From Candidatus Hopanoidivorans cymbastelae (GTDB lineage: Bacteria; Actinomycetota; Acidimicrobiia; Acidimicrobiales; Hopanoidiivorantaceae): 41,524 nt of DNA. Made by a program: the position numbers and the translations under genes. The stretch is from assembly GCA_028283145.1 (NCBI GenBank), contig JAPYNY010000014.1:1-41524 (forward strand), written 5' to 3'. Below, in pieces: positions 1-8,063 of the stretch. The notes beneath the pieces were generated by a model that was given only the letters and a program-made list of their open reading frames with translations, made no database searches and was not told where the DNA came from. The stretch's first letter is position 1. Every line of letters starts with the position of its first letter.

Positions 1-1014
1 AACGCGGGTGTTCTCGTTGACCGAAAAGAAGAACTGAGCTGACGCGCTGTTGGGAGCTCCGCCTCTGGCCATGACCAAAAGCCCCCTTGGGTAGTTGAAG
101 CCGGTGCCTTCGTCTTTGATGTTGTAGCCCGGCCCGCGGTCATTGGCGGCGTTGTTGTGCGGGGAGCCTCCTTGGATGATGCCGATGCTCGGGTCGGTGC
201 GGTGCAGTAAAGTGCCGTCATAATACTTGTGGCGGGCCAAGGAGATGAAGTTGTTGGTGGTTCCGGGGGTGTTTTCGGAATCAAGCTTGACTTTGAATTC
301 CCCGGCTGTGGTGGTGAAAGCAGCCGTGTATTCCACACCTTCCTGCAAGCAGTTCTGGAACGAATCGCTGAAATCCAACACCCGGTCAGCATCATCAGCC
401 GGGCACGGCGTGCTGCCATAATCTGCGTCGGTGTAAGGGGTGTAAGTTGGCGGCACAATAACCTCCAGTTCTGTAGTAGTGGTGGGCGGGACTGCAGGAA
501 CAGTTAAGGTGCTCTCAGGAGTTGTGGGATCCACCCCCGTCATGTTAGTGACATCCGGATCAGCAGTCGGAGGCGTTGTGATAGATTTTGCGCGGAGCAA
601 TCCTAGGCAAATTTCTGGGGTGCTTCCCATGCCCATCTCGTATGAGTTTTTGCAGAAGTAGGTGCTGTTACTCCTTTCCAGTTGCTGGCTGTTTAGCAAA
701 TCTGCTAGGCAGATGAATTCTTTGGCTTCACGGTTAAGCCCTGGAGGCAGGATGGCGTATATGTCCGTTATACGTATGTTGCTGTTGGGGTTGCGCCGGC
801 GGATTTCTGCTTGGAAAACGTCCCTGGACTGCTCACATCTGTCTTGCAAGCTAACTGTAGCGGATGTTGTTTCTGTCATAGTCGGTGTTGCTGAGACAAT
901 CGTCGTTGTTGTGCTTATATTTTGGGTTGTGGTCGTGGAAACTGTGGAGTTTTGCCCGCAGGCAGCCGATACCAGTAGGACTGCCAGGAGTGTGATGGTG
1001 ATTTTTCTTGCCAT
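1..1014 (-). CDS. Cyclophilin-type peptidyl-prolyl isomerase lipoprotein (C-terminus cut by the window edge)
   Basis: Translating the minus strand from ATG at 1014 gives 338 residues with no stop before the edge, so the protein is partial. It starts with a basic end, a hydrophobic stretch and a lipobox (VSAAC, Cys about residue 19), so it is probably a lipoprotein on the outer face of the membrane. Residues about 20-215 are Thr/Ser-rich and contain six further cysteines, which could form disulfides. From about residue 220 a cyclophilin fold is clear: EFKVKL, TTNNFISLARHKYYDG, LHR, IIQGG, GYNIKDEG, LLVMARGG and SAQFFFSV, including the family's HR and QFF active-site residues. It should catalyse cis-trans isomerisation of prolyl bonds in exported proteins. 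In mycobacteria a cyclophilin lies near rel and hisS; here it follows aspS. Confidence 0.88.
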   Translation of the reverse strand, partial: MARKITITLLAVLLVSAACGQNSTVSTTTTQNISTTTTIVSATPTMTETTSATVSLQDRCEQSRDVFQAEIRRRNPNSNIRITDIYAILPPGLNREAKEFICLADLLNSQQLERSNSTYFCKNSYEMGMGSTPEICLGLLRAKSITTPPTADPDVTNMTGVDPTTPESTLTVPAVPPTTTTELEVIVPPTYTPYTDADYGSTPCPADDADRVLDFSDSFQNCLQEGVEYTAAFTTTAGEFKVKLDSENTPGTTNNFISLARHKYYDGTLLHRTDPSIGIIQGGSPHNNAANDRGPGYNIKDEGTGFNYPRGLLVMARGGAPNSASAQFFFSVNENTRV

Positions 1015-1068
1015 CTTTTTAACTTTCTAAAGGTAGTTGTGGCTGCAGCTATGGTGATCTGGAAAATA

Positions 1069-1098
1069 GCTAGGGCTGTCCCCCACAGGTGGCCTAGC
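1069..1098 (-). terminator. Hairpin at the end of aspS, possible weak terminator
   Basis: The minus strand reads GCTAGG, an internal loop, CTGT-GGGGG-ACAG, then CCTAGC. This gives a 6-bp outer stem and a 4-bp inner stem overlapping the aspS stop codon. A short T-run (TATTTT) follows. It could end or attenuate the hisS-aspS transcript before the cyclophilin gene. The T-tract is poor, so the call is tentative. Confidence 0.35.
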
Positions 1099-2923
1099 TG
1101 GGTTTGCTTGGGCGGATTCCCAGTTCTCGCAGATGTTGTGGACTGATGGAAGTTGGAGCTCCAGTGAGCGGGTCGGAGCCGGACTGGGTTTTGGGGAAGG
1201 CAATGACCTCGCGGATAGTTTCTTCCTCCAACAAGATGGAAACAAACCGATCAATTCCCAATGCGAAGCCTGCATGTGGTGGAGTTCCGTATTTGAAAGC
1301 GTTGACCATAAAGCCAAAACGTTCTTCAACTTCATTATCAGTCATGCCCAACAGCGAAAAAACCAACCGCTGAAGTTCTGGAGTGCTGATTCTGACACTT
1401 CCTGAACCTAGCTCCCAGCCATTCAGCACCAGATCATAAGCCAAGGATCGAACACCCAACAACTTTGAAGCTTCTCCGTCAGCGAATGTTTCTAATATGG
1501 ACAGATCTTCAGGATGTGGCATGGTGAAGGGATGATGTGCTGGTATTGGAGCGCCATCATCTGAAAATCCCTCAAAAAGCGGGAAATCCACTACCCAGAC
1601 AAACTTCAGCCGCGACGCCTTTTCATCAGGCTCCCCGACTTCCAAGCGAAGCCGACCTAAGACTTGGTTGGCAACAGCGCGCTTATCGGCTATCAGGAGC
1701 AGCAAATCACCTTTGCTTGCGCCCAAAGCAGCCGTTATAGCTGCCTGTTCTTGCTGCGACATAAAGCGAGTCAAAGCTCCATCCAAGCTGAGTTCTTCTC
1801 CAACCCTGAACCAAGCCAAGCCCTTAGCGCCCCAGGACTTTGTTTTTTCAGTCAACTCATCTATGCGGTTGCGACTGAGACTTGACCCACCCGGCAAAGC
1901 AAAACCCTTGATGCATTCAGCTTGGAAGACGCGGGCTTGCGTCTCAGCAAAAATTGACGTCAACTCCTGAAGTTCCAAACCAAAGCGCATATCTGGCTTG
2001 TCGGTGCCAAAGCGATCTTGAGCATCATGCCAACTTATGGAAGGTATCGCGTCTGGCCGCCAACCCATAATGGCTTGAGTCGCATCCAAAACAGCTTCGT
2101 TTACAAAATCCATAATCTCCATATGGGTTACAAAACTGGCTTCCAAGTCAAGCTGCATGAACTCAAATTGGCGGTCGGCTCGCAAGTCTTCATCTCGCAG
2201 GCAGCGAGCGATTTGATAATAGCGATCTACCCCGCCAACCATGCTCAACTGCTTGAAGATTTGCGGACTTTGAGGCAGCGCGTAAAAACTATTCGGATGC
2301 AACCGAGATGGCACCACAAAATCTCTGGCGCCTTCAGGAGTGGAAGCTATGAGCATGGGCGTTTCCACTTCCAAGAACCCCAACCGCTCCATGGAAGTTC
2401 TAAAACAACTGTTGACTTTGGCTCTGGTGCGCAAATTGTGTTGCATCCGCTGACGACGTAAATCAATGTAGCGATAGCGCAACCGTGTTGTTTCGTCTGT
2501 GCTTGTGCGTTGCTGCCCGCCAATAGATTCATCATGCAGGGAAAACGGAGGTGGCTCGGCGCGGTTAAGAATTTCCACATCGCAATCGCCTATTTCCAGA
2601 GTGCCAGTTTTTAGGTTTTCGTTGGCGGTGCCTTCGGGCCGCAGTCGCACCACACCAGTGATACGCGAGATGTACTCAGAGCGCACATCAATACGTTCAT
2701 CCACCACACACTGAATAATCCCGGTGTGGTCACGCAAATCCACAAAAGCCAGATGCTCACCATGTTCTCGGCGCCGGTCAACCCAACCGCAAACGCTTAC
2801 ATGTTGTCCCACCTCAGCTTCTGTGAGCTCGCCGCAGTAATGGGTTCTCAGCCCGCGGGCCAAGTTCGGCTTCGGCTTTTCTTGGCTCGGCATGCCAGTG
2901 TCTGCTGTGTTAGCGTCCGTCAA
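1094..2923 (-). CDS. aspS: Aspartyl-tRNA synthetase
   Basis: The 609-residue protein has the length and layout of a bacterial AspRS. An N-terminal OB-fold anticodon-binding domain (about 20-130, with CGWVDRRREHG and FVDLRDHTG) precedes the class II catalytic core, which is split by the bacterial GAD insert (about 290-420). Motif 2 is visible as RDEDLRADRQFEF and motif 3 as GFALGIDRFVSILL. The C-terminal AFPKTQSGSDPLTGAPT is typical. It charges tRNA-Asp in the cytoplasm. The chosen start is TTG at 2923, which overlaps the hisS stop as TTGA and implies translational coupling. An in-frame ATG ten codons later (MPSQEK) is an alternative. The sequence alone does not show whether the enzyme is discriminating or also charges tRNA-Asn. 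Confidence 0.97.
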   Translation of the reverse strand: MTDANTADTGMPSQEKPKPNLARGLRTHYCGELTEAEVGQHVSVCGWVDRRREHGEHLAFVDLRDHTGIIQCVVDERIDVRSEYISRITGVVRLRPEGTANENLKTGTLEIGDCDVEILNRAEPPPFSLHDESIGGQQRTSTDETTRLRYRYIDLRRQRMQHNLRTRAKVNSCFRTSMERLGFLEVETPMLIASTPEGARDFVVPSRLHPNSFYALPQSPQIFKQLSMVGGVDRYYQIARCLRDEDLRADRQFEFMQLDLEASFVTHMEIMDFVNEAVLDATQAIMGWRPDAIPSISWHDAQDRFGTDKPDMRFGLELQELTSIFAETQARVFQAECIKGFALPGGSSLSRNRIDELTEKTKSWGAKGLAWFRVGEELSLDGALTRFMSQQEQAAITAALGASKGDLLLLIADKRAVANQVLGRLRLEVGEPDEKASRLKFVWVVDFPLFEGFSDDGAPIPAHHPFTMPHPEDLSILETFADGEASKLLGVRSLAYDLVLNGWELGSGSVRISTPELQRLVFSLLGMTDNEVEERFGFMVNAFKYGTPPHAGFALGIDRFVSILLEEETIREVIAFPKTQSGSDPLTGAPTSISPQHLRELGIRPSKPS

Positions 2924-4215
2924 TTTGATATCTCCATAGCTAGCCTATCTTTGAGTGCTAGCACAATTTCATCTCGGGGGATGTCTTCTTGCGGGACCTC
3001 GCCACTGCGTAAATCCTTCAGAGCTACCACATTGGCTGCTTGTTCATTTGAGCCGATGATGAGCGCGAATTTAGCTCCAGAGCGATCCGCTATCTTCATT
3101 TGTGCCTTGAGCGACCGGCTTTCCCAAGCTCGGTCGCAGCTAATCCCCGCTTCCCTGAGTTGCTGAGTCAAAGACAATGCCTCTCCCCCACCGACTATAT
3201 CCACCACAAATATCTCAACGGGGCTCTGCTCGGAGATAAAAACCTGCTCGCTGTCACAAGCCAAAAATATCCTGTCAACTCCCAAGGCAAAGCCAACCCC
3301 TGGAACGGGTTTTCCACCCAGTGCCTCCACCAGACCGTCGTAATGCCCACCTCCGCCTAGAGCATTTTGCGCGCTTTTCAGGGCTTGCGAAACATACTCA
3401 AAAGCCGTGTGGGTGTAGTAGTCCAGCCCTCTGACCAATCTGGGGTTGACTTGATATGGAATTCGCAGCTTTTCAAGCCCATTGCAAACCGCCTCAAAGT
3501 GTGCCGCAGCCGAAACTTCCAAGAAATCTAAACAAGAAGGAGCCCCGGCAATGACAGCTTGGTCTTGGTCGCGTTTGCTGTCCAGCACTCTAAGCGGGTT
3601 GACCTGGGCTGTCTCTTGTGAAGCTTCGCTCAGCTCACCCGCACGCTGCGCCAAATAGCGGCCTAGCTGCTCAGAATAGTTGTTTCTGGAAGCCGTGTCG
3701 CCCAGCGAATTCACCTGCAGAGTCAACTGCTTAAGCCCTAGGGAACCCAAAAACTGCCAACCCAGCGCAATGACCTCAACGTCCAAATACGGGTCGGACA
3801 CACCAAAAACCTCAATCCCAGCTTGCGAAAACTGGCGGTAGCGCCCGGCTTGCGGACGTTCAGAGCGAAATTGCGGCCCATAGTAATAAATCTTCCAAGG
3901 CAAAACAGGGCTGTGCTGGATGAAGGCTCGGGCTGCTGAAGCAGTCATCTCCGGACGCAGTGCCATATGTCGCCCATCCTTGTCCAAGAAATCGTACATC
4001 TCCTTGGAGACCACCTCGGTCTCCTCGCCCAACCGCAAGAACACCTCTAACTCTTCAAACATGGGAGAACGAAGCTCTCCGTAGCCAGCTTGTTTGCAGC
4101 AGGCAGAAAAATCCTCCTCAAATCTGCGCCAGCGAGCAGTTTCAGCAGGCAGAATATCGCGAACGCCTCTGGGTGAGCGGATTTGAACCCCCTTAGGCGA
4201 GCGGATTTGATTCAC
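2920..4215 (-). CDS. hisS: Histidyl-tRNA synthetase
   Basis: The 431-residue class II synthetase has the family signatures in order: RGVRDILP near the N-terminus, LRPEMTASAARAF, the motif 2 region YYYGPQFRSERPQAGRYRQF, the histidine-binding LVRGLDYYTHTAFEY, and motif 3 GVGFALGVDRIF. The C-terminal anticodon-binding domain starts near residue 330. It attaches histidine to tRNA-His. The start is GTG at 4215, overlapping the rel stop as GTGA; it in turn overlaps aspS by four bases. The N-terminus is odd: QIRSPKGV is followed directly by QIRSPRGV, an 8-residue tandem duplication just before the conserved RGVRDILP. Confidence 0.97.
   Translation of the reverse strand: MNQIRSPKGVQIRSPRGVRDILPAETARWRRFEEDFSACCKQAGYGELRSPMFEELEVFLRLGEETEVVSKEMYDFLDKDGRHMALRPEMTASAARAFIQHSPVLPWKIYYYGPQFRSERPQAGRYRQFSQAGIEVFGVSDPYLDVEVIALGWQFLGSLGLKQLTLQVNSLGDTASRNNYSEQLGRYLAQRAGELSEASQETAQVNPLRVLDSKRDQDQAVIAGAPSCLDFLEVSAAAHFEAVCNGLEKLRIPYQVNPRLVRGLDYYTHTAFEYVSQALKSAQNALGGGGHYDGLVEALGGKPVPGVGFALGVDRIFLACDSEQVFISEQSPVEIFVVDIVGGGEALSLTQQLREAGISCDRAWESRSLKAQMKIADRSGAKFALIIGSNEQAANVVALKDLRSGEVPQEDIPRDEIVLALKDRLAMEISN
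4166..4210 (-). repeat. 24-nt tandem duplication at the hisS N-terminus
   Basis: GAGCGGATTTGA occurs at 4175-4186 and again at 4199-4210, a spacing of 24 nt. The two copies encode QIRSPRGV and QIRSPKGV in frame. Flanking bases match more loosely, so the duplication has diverged. Confidence 0.7.
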
Positions 4216-6350
4216 CGGGCTTGCTCAGCAGCAACTCGCTTGGCTGTATAGACATAATTAATGCGCCTTAGTCTTTGAATCAAAGATTGTATCTGGGCGT
4301 CATCAGCTAGTTCCACTTCAAAACGCATGGTAGAAATATTATCTTTGGAGGTGCTGGTGTCGGCGCCGATGATATTGATTCCCTGGTCTGAAAACACACT
4401 AGTAACATCAGCCAGCAAGTTTTGGCGGTCAAAAGCTCTCACCTCTATCGTGGCAAGGAATTTTTGGGAACTGTCAGCACTCCATTCCACGTCAATGCAT
4501 CGTTCAGCTTGATTTTCAGCTAAAAAAACAGCATTCGAGCAATCCGAGCGATGGGCTGACACTCCCCTACCCCTGGTTACAAAACCGATGATGTCATCAA
4601 AGGGCACAGGCGAACAACATTTGGAGATACGCACCAGCATGTCGCTTTGCCCTTCAACTTGGATGCTCCTGCTGGTCGCCTGATCCAAATCTCTCTGAGT
4701 GGGTGCGGTTCGCAGCGTAGGTTGGAAATCTTCTTCAGTTTCAGTTGTCTCCTCAGGAGTTTTGGTTTCAACTGGAGCCTTGCTTTCAACTTTGCGAGAT
4801 GATTCCTCAGCTTCGGCTCGACGCTTCCGGGCATGCCATTGTCTGATGCGGTTGCGAGCCCGGTGGGTAACCACAAAGGACAACCAGTCTTGAGAAGGCG
4901 TCGCGTCATCAGGCTTGCTGGTGAAAATTTCAACTGTGTCGCCGGTAGCCAGTTTGGAGTTCAACGCCGAAAGGCGTCCGTTAATTTTGGCCCCTATGCA
5001 GCTGTGCCCTACTTCGGTGTGGATGGCGTAGGCAAAATCAACCGGAGTAGCCCCATTGGGAAGCGTAACAATCATGCCCTTGGGGGTAAAGATATAGACT
5101 TCCTCCAACGACAGGTCAGTTGTGAGGCGCGCCAAGCTGGTGTCTGCCTCATCTGAATCCTGAGTCCAGTCCATCAGTCGGCTGAGCCACAGCAACTCCT
5201 CAGTTGGAGTTTCCTCCTTGTAGTCCCAGTGTGCCGCCACTCCGAATTCAGCACGCCGGTGCATGTCATGAGTGCGAATTTGCACCTCCAGCAATTTTCC
5301 GCCCGGCCCGGCCACAGTGGTATGCAGCGACTGGTAGAGGTTGAACTTGGGCATGGAAATATAATCCTTGAAGCGCCCTTGGGCCGGCTTCCAGATAGCG
5401 TGAACTGTGCCCAGCGCGGCATAGCAATCCTGAACGCTGTTCACAATTATCCTGATGCCGATCAAATCGTAGATCTCATCAAATTCCAACTGTTTTTTTT
5501 GCATCTTGTCAAAGATGCTCCACAGATGTTTCGGACGACCCGTTACTTCCGCGTTGACCAGAACCTCTGCCAGCCGTGCATTGACTTGAGCGATGATCTG
5601 TGTCAGATAAAGCTCCCGTTCAGGTGCACGCTCTTCAACCAAGTGGTCAATTTCCCCATACCACTTAGGGTGAAGCACAGCAAAAGCCAAATCCTCCAGT
5701 TGATTCTTGACCGATTCCATGCCTAGGCGCTCAGCCAAAGGAACATAAACTTGCATTGTCTCAGTGGCTATCAGTTCCTGTTTTTGTGCCGACAAAGCTG
5801 AGAGGGTTGCCATGTTGTGGAGACGGTCAGCGAATTTTATGATCAGCACGCGCAGGTCGCTGGCCATAGTGATCAGCATTTTGCGAAGTGCTGAAACTTG
5901 TCGCACAGCTCGGTTGGCTAGTTTGAGCCTGACTAGTTTGGTGAGGCTTTCCACCAGACGGACTATATCCGCGCCAAAAGCCTCTTTAAGGTGGGCGGAC
6001 GACTCTTCGGTGTCTTCCAGCACATCATGCAACAACGCTGCTGCGATGACAGTGTCGTCAAAACCCAAGTCGGCCAGAGTTTTGGCAACTGCCAAGGGGT
6101 GGTGAATGTAGAGTTCTCCCGATAGACGACGCTGGTTGGCGTGGGCCTTTTTGGCTAGGTCAAAAGCTCGTCGGATCAGATCTTCAGACTGGTGCCGGTT
6201 GGAACGGTGATAAGACTCCAAGAGGGCATCTAGATGTGCTCCCACATCCGGATAGTCATAGGGCCGCAAGGAGCTGGGCGTCAAGGCTTGGCTGGAGTTG
6301 AAAAAATCTTGGGAGCGCAGAGAACTGGAATCTAAAGATGTAGAAGTCAT
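4212..6350 (-). CDS. rel: Bifunctional (p)ppGpp synthetase/hydrolase, Rel family
   Basis: The 712-residue protein has the full long RelA/SpoT layout. The HD hydrolase domain (about 40-200) keeps its metal ligands in HHPLAV, LLHDVLEDT and KFADRLHNMATL. The synthetase domain (about 240-390) has YDLIGIRIIV, GRFKDYISMPKFNLYQSLHTT and LEVQIRT. A TGS domain follows (VYIFTPKG, DFAYAIHTEVG), then a charged linker of about 50 residues, a Cys-rich region (ISKCCSPVPFDDIIGF) and a C-terminal ACT domain. With both catalytic sites present it should make and degrade (p)ppGpp in response to starvation. The stop overlaps hisS by GTGA. The apt gene lies 28 bases upstream; apt-rel adjacency is common in Actinobacteria and Firmicutes. 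Confidence 0.96.
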   Translation of the reverse strand: MTSTSLDSSSLRSQDFFNSSQALTPSSLRPYDYPDVGAHLDALLESYHRSNRHQSEDLIRRAFDLAKKAHANQRRLSGELYIHHPLAVAKTLADLGFDDTVIAAALLHDVLEDTEESSAHLKEAFGADIVRLVESLTKLVRLKLANRAVRQVSALRKMLITMASDLRVLIIKFADRLHNMATLSALSAQKQELIATETMQVYVPLAERLGMESVKNQLEDLAFAVLHPKWYGEIDHLVEERAPERELYLTQIIAQVNARLAEVLVNAEVTGRPKHLWSIFDKMQKKQLEFDEIYDLIGIRIIVNSVQDCYAALGTVHAIWKPAQGRFKDYISMPKFNLYQSLHTTVAGPGGKLLEVQIRTHDMHRRAEFGVAAHWDYKEETPTEELLWLSRLMDWTQDSDEADTSLARLTTDLSLEEVYIFTPKGMIVTLPNGATPVDFAYAIHTEVGHSCIGAKINGRLSALNSKLATGDTVEIFTSKPDDATPSQDWLSFVVTHRARNRIRQWHARKRRAEAEESSRKVESKAPVETKTPEETTETEEDFQPTLRTAPTQRDLDQATSRSIQVEGQSDMLVRISKCCSPVPFDDIIGFVTRGRGVSAHRSDCSNAVFLAENQAERCIDVEWSADSSQKFLATIEVRAFDRQNLLADVTSVFSDQGINIIGADTSTSKDNISTMRFEVELADDAQIQSLIQRLRRINYVYTAKRVAAEQAR

Positions 6351-6378
6351 CAGGCTGTAAACACTATATGAAAGCCAG

Positions 6379-6933
6379 TCAGGAATAGGTCAGAAGCGAA
6401 ATGAAATCTCTATCCCCCAGCATGGCTCTGCCGCCTAGAAATTCTAAATCAACGACAAAACCACAACCCACAACCTGCGCCTTGGTTTGTTCCAGCAGTG
6501 AAATAGCAGCCTTGGCTGTGCCTCCCGTAGCCAGCAGGTCGTCTATCAGCAAGATTTTTTGTTCCAAGGCAGCCGCGTCTCGGTGAACTTCCAAAGTATT
6601 AGTGCCATATTCCAGTTCGTAGTCAATGGAGTATGTTTCCCTCGGAAGCTTGCCTGGCTTGCGAATAGGAATAAAACCTCGCTTCAATTGCTGGGCCACC
6701 AAAGGAGCAAAAATAAAACCCCTGGCCTCAACTCCAGCCACCAAGTCAATCGCAATACCAGAGTTCTGCCACCATTCAGCTAGAGCTACTGAGCAGTCCA
6801 ACAACAATTCAGGGTCGGCACAGACAGGAGTCACGTCTTTGAAGGCAACTTCTGGTTGCGGAAAGCCTTCTACTGTCTTGATGGCCGACTTCAGCCGCTG
6901 TTGGAGACCAGTGAGTCTGCCTTGTGAAATCAT
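6379..6933 (-). CDS. apt: Adenine phosphoribosyltransferase
   Basis: The 184-residue type I phosphoribosyltransferase has the PRPP-binding loop ILLIDDLLATGGTA and the Apt-specific VAGVEARGFIFAPLVA. It also has RKPGKLP, a flexible-loop and substrate-side signature, and ends in FLGGRAML. It salvages adenine to AMP using PRPP. The ATG start overlaps the secF stop as ATGA, so it is probably translated from the secDF message. Length and motifs are normal for the family. Confidence 0.96.
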   Translation of the reverse strand: MISQGRLTGLQQRLKSAIKTVEGFPQPEVAFKDVTPVCADPELLLDCSVALAEWWQNSGIAIDLVAGVEARGFIFAPLVAQQLKRGFIPIRKPGKLPRETYSIDYELEYGTNTLEVHRDAAALEQKILLIDDLLATGGTAKAAISLLEQTKAQVVGCGFVVDLEFLGGRAMLGDRDFISLLTYS

Positions 6934-8054
6934 TTAGATTTCTTGCGAGGGCGTGGCGGGTGTGTAGCTGTGGTGCGAACTCGTGACTCAGCGGTAATTC
7001 TGCGTTTTTTGCTAGGGCGCTGTCGTGCTTGGGAGTCTCTTAGGTTTGGAGCCGGTAGTGTTTCAGAACCAGATTCTCCGCTGTGCAGCGTCAACCGGTT
7101 TCGAATCAGAATCCAGTATTCTTCGCGTTCCTTGAGGTAAGCAGTGATGGGAGTTGCCACAAACAAAGACGAATAAGTCCCCGCTATCAATCCCACCAGC
7201 AGGGCGATGGCGAATTCCTGTAGAGCGACTGCTCCCAAAATAAAGCTGCCAATCACAAGCAGGGCTGCCACCGGCAGCACCGAGGTAATGGTGGTGTTGA
7301 CCGAACGCATTAGAACCTGGTTGGTGGAAATCACCACTATTTGGCTGTAGGTGTGCTTGCGTCCTACAGCTAGCCGGTTTTCATTGTCTCGGATTTTGTC
7401 GAAAACCACCAGAGTGTCATATAGAGAATAGCCCAAGATGGTCAAAAATGCGATAGTTGTGGCTGGGGTAATTTCAAGTTGAAACAGGGCATAAAAGCCC
7501 ACCGTCAGCACAATGTCATGAATAACTGCCACCAGTGCCGCTACAGTCATCCTCCACTCCATCCGCAACCAGATGTACAGAGCTATCAGGCATAAAAAGA
7601 CTATCAGTGCAGTGCGAGTCTTTTCGGTAATTTCATCTCCCCAGGATGGCCCAACCGCGCTGAATGAGATATTTTCGGCTTCCAGCCCATCTAAATTGCC
7701 TAGCAAAGCAACTTCAACTTGGTCAATTTCGGTTGTGTTGGTTGCTTCCACTTCAGCTCTTATGCGGTAGGTATCGCTGCCAAGTTTTTGGATGCGGGCA
7801 TCCGCAAAACCCACCGGGCGCAGGGCGTCTCTGATTTCTGATGTAGAAGCATCAAGTGAGGACAGCTCCCACGACACTCCCCCTTCAAATTCAATGCCGA
7901 GATTCACTCCTCGCAGCAAAAAGCTCCCCACCGAGATCAAAATCAGTGCCACCGAGACAACCAGCATGCGTGGCCAAATCTTGGCAAAGTCAAAAGCAGT
8001 CTGGTTGCGGTAAGCCCGACGGCTGGCACTGCGAAGTTTCGGCAAAGCGGACAT
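6930..8054 (-). CDS. secF: Protein translocase subunit SecF
   Basis: The 374-residue membrane protein has one N-terminal transmembrane segment (about 27-47), a periplasmic-side domain beginning GVNLGIEFEGGVSWEL, and five further membrane segments (about 135-310). The SecF signature YSLYDTLVVFDKIRDN is present. With SecD it forms the proton-driven accessory complex that pulls preproteins through SecYEG. The C-terminus is a long basic cytoplasmic tail (about 60 residues rich in Arg, Lys, Ser and Pro), as in other actinobacterial SecF proteins. The gene starts 9 bases after the secD stop and overlaps apt by four bases. Confidence 0.96.
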   Translation of the reverse strand: MSALPKLRSASRRAYRNQTAFDFAKIWPRMLVVSVALILISVGSFLLRGVNLGIEFEGGVSWELSSLDASTSEIRDALRPVGFADARIQKLGSDTYRIRAEVEATNTTEIDQVEVALLGNLDGLEAENISFSAVGPSWGDEITEKTRTALIVFLCLIALYIWLRMEWRMTVAALVAVIHDIVLTVGFYALFQLEITPATTIAFLTILGYSLYDTLVVFDKIRDNENRLAVGRKHTYSQIVVISTNQVLMRSVNTTITSVLPVAALLVIGSFILGAVALQEFAIALLVGLIAGTYSSLFVATPITAYLKEREEYWILIRNRLTLHSGESGSETLPAPNLRDSQARQRPSKKRRITAESRVRTTATHPPRPRKKSK

Positions 8055-8063
8055 GGCGGTTTA

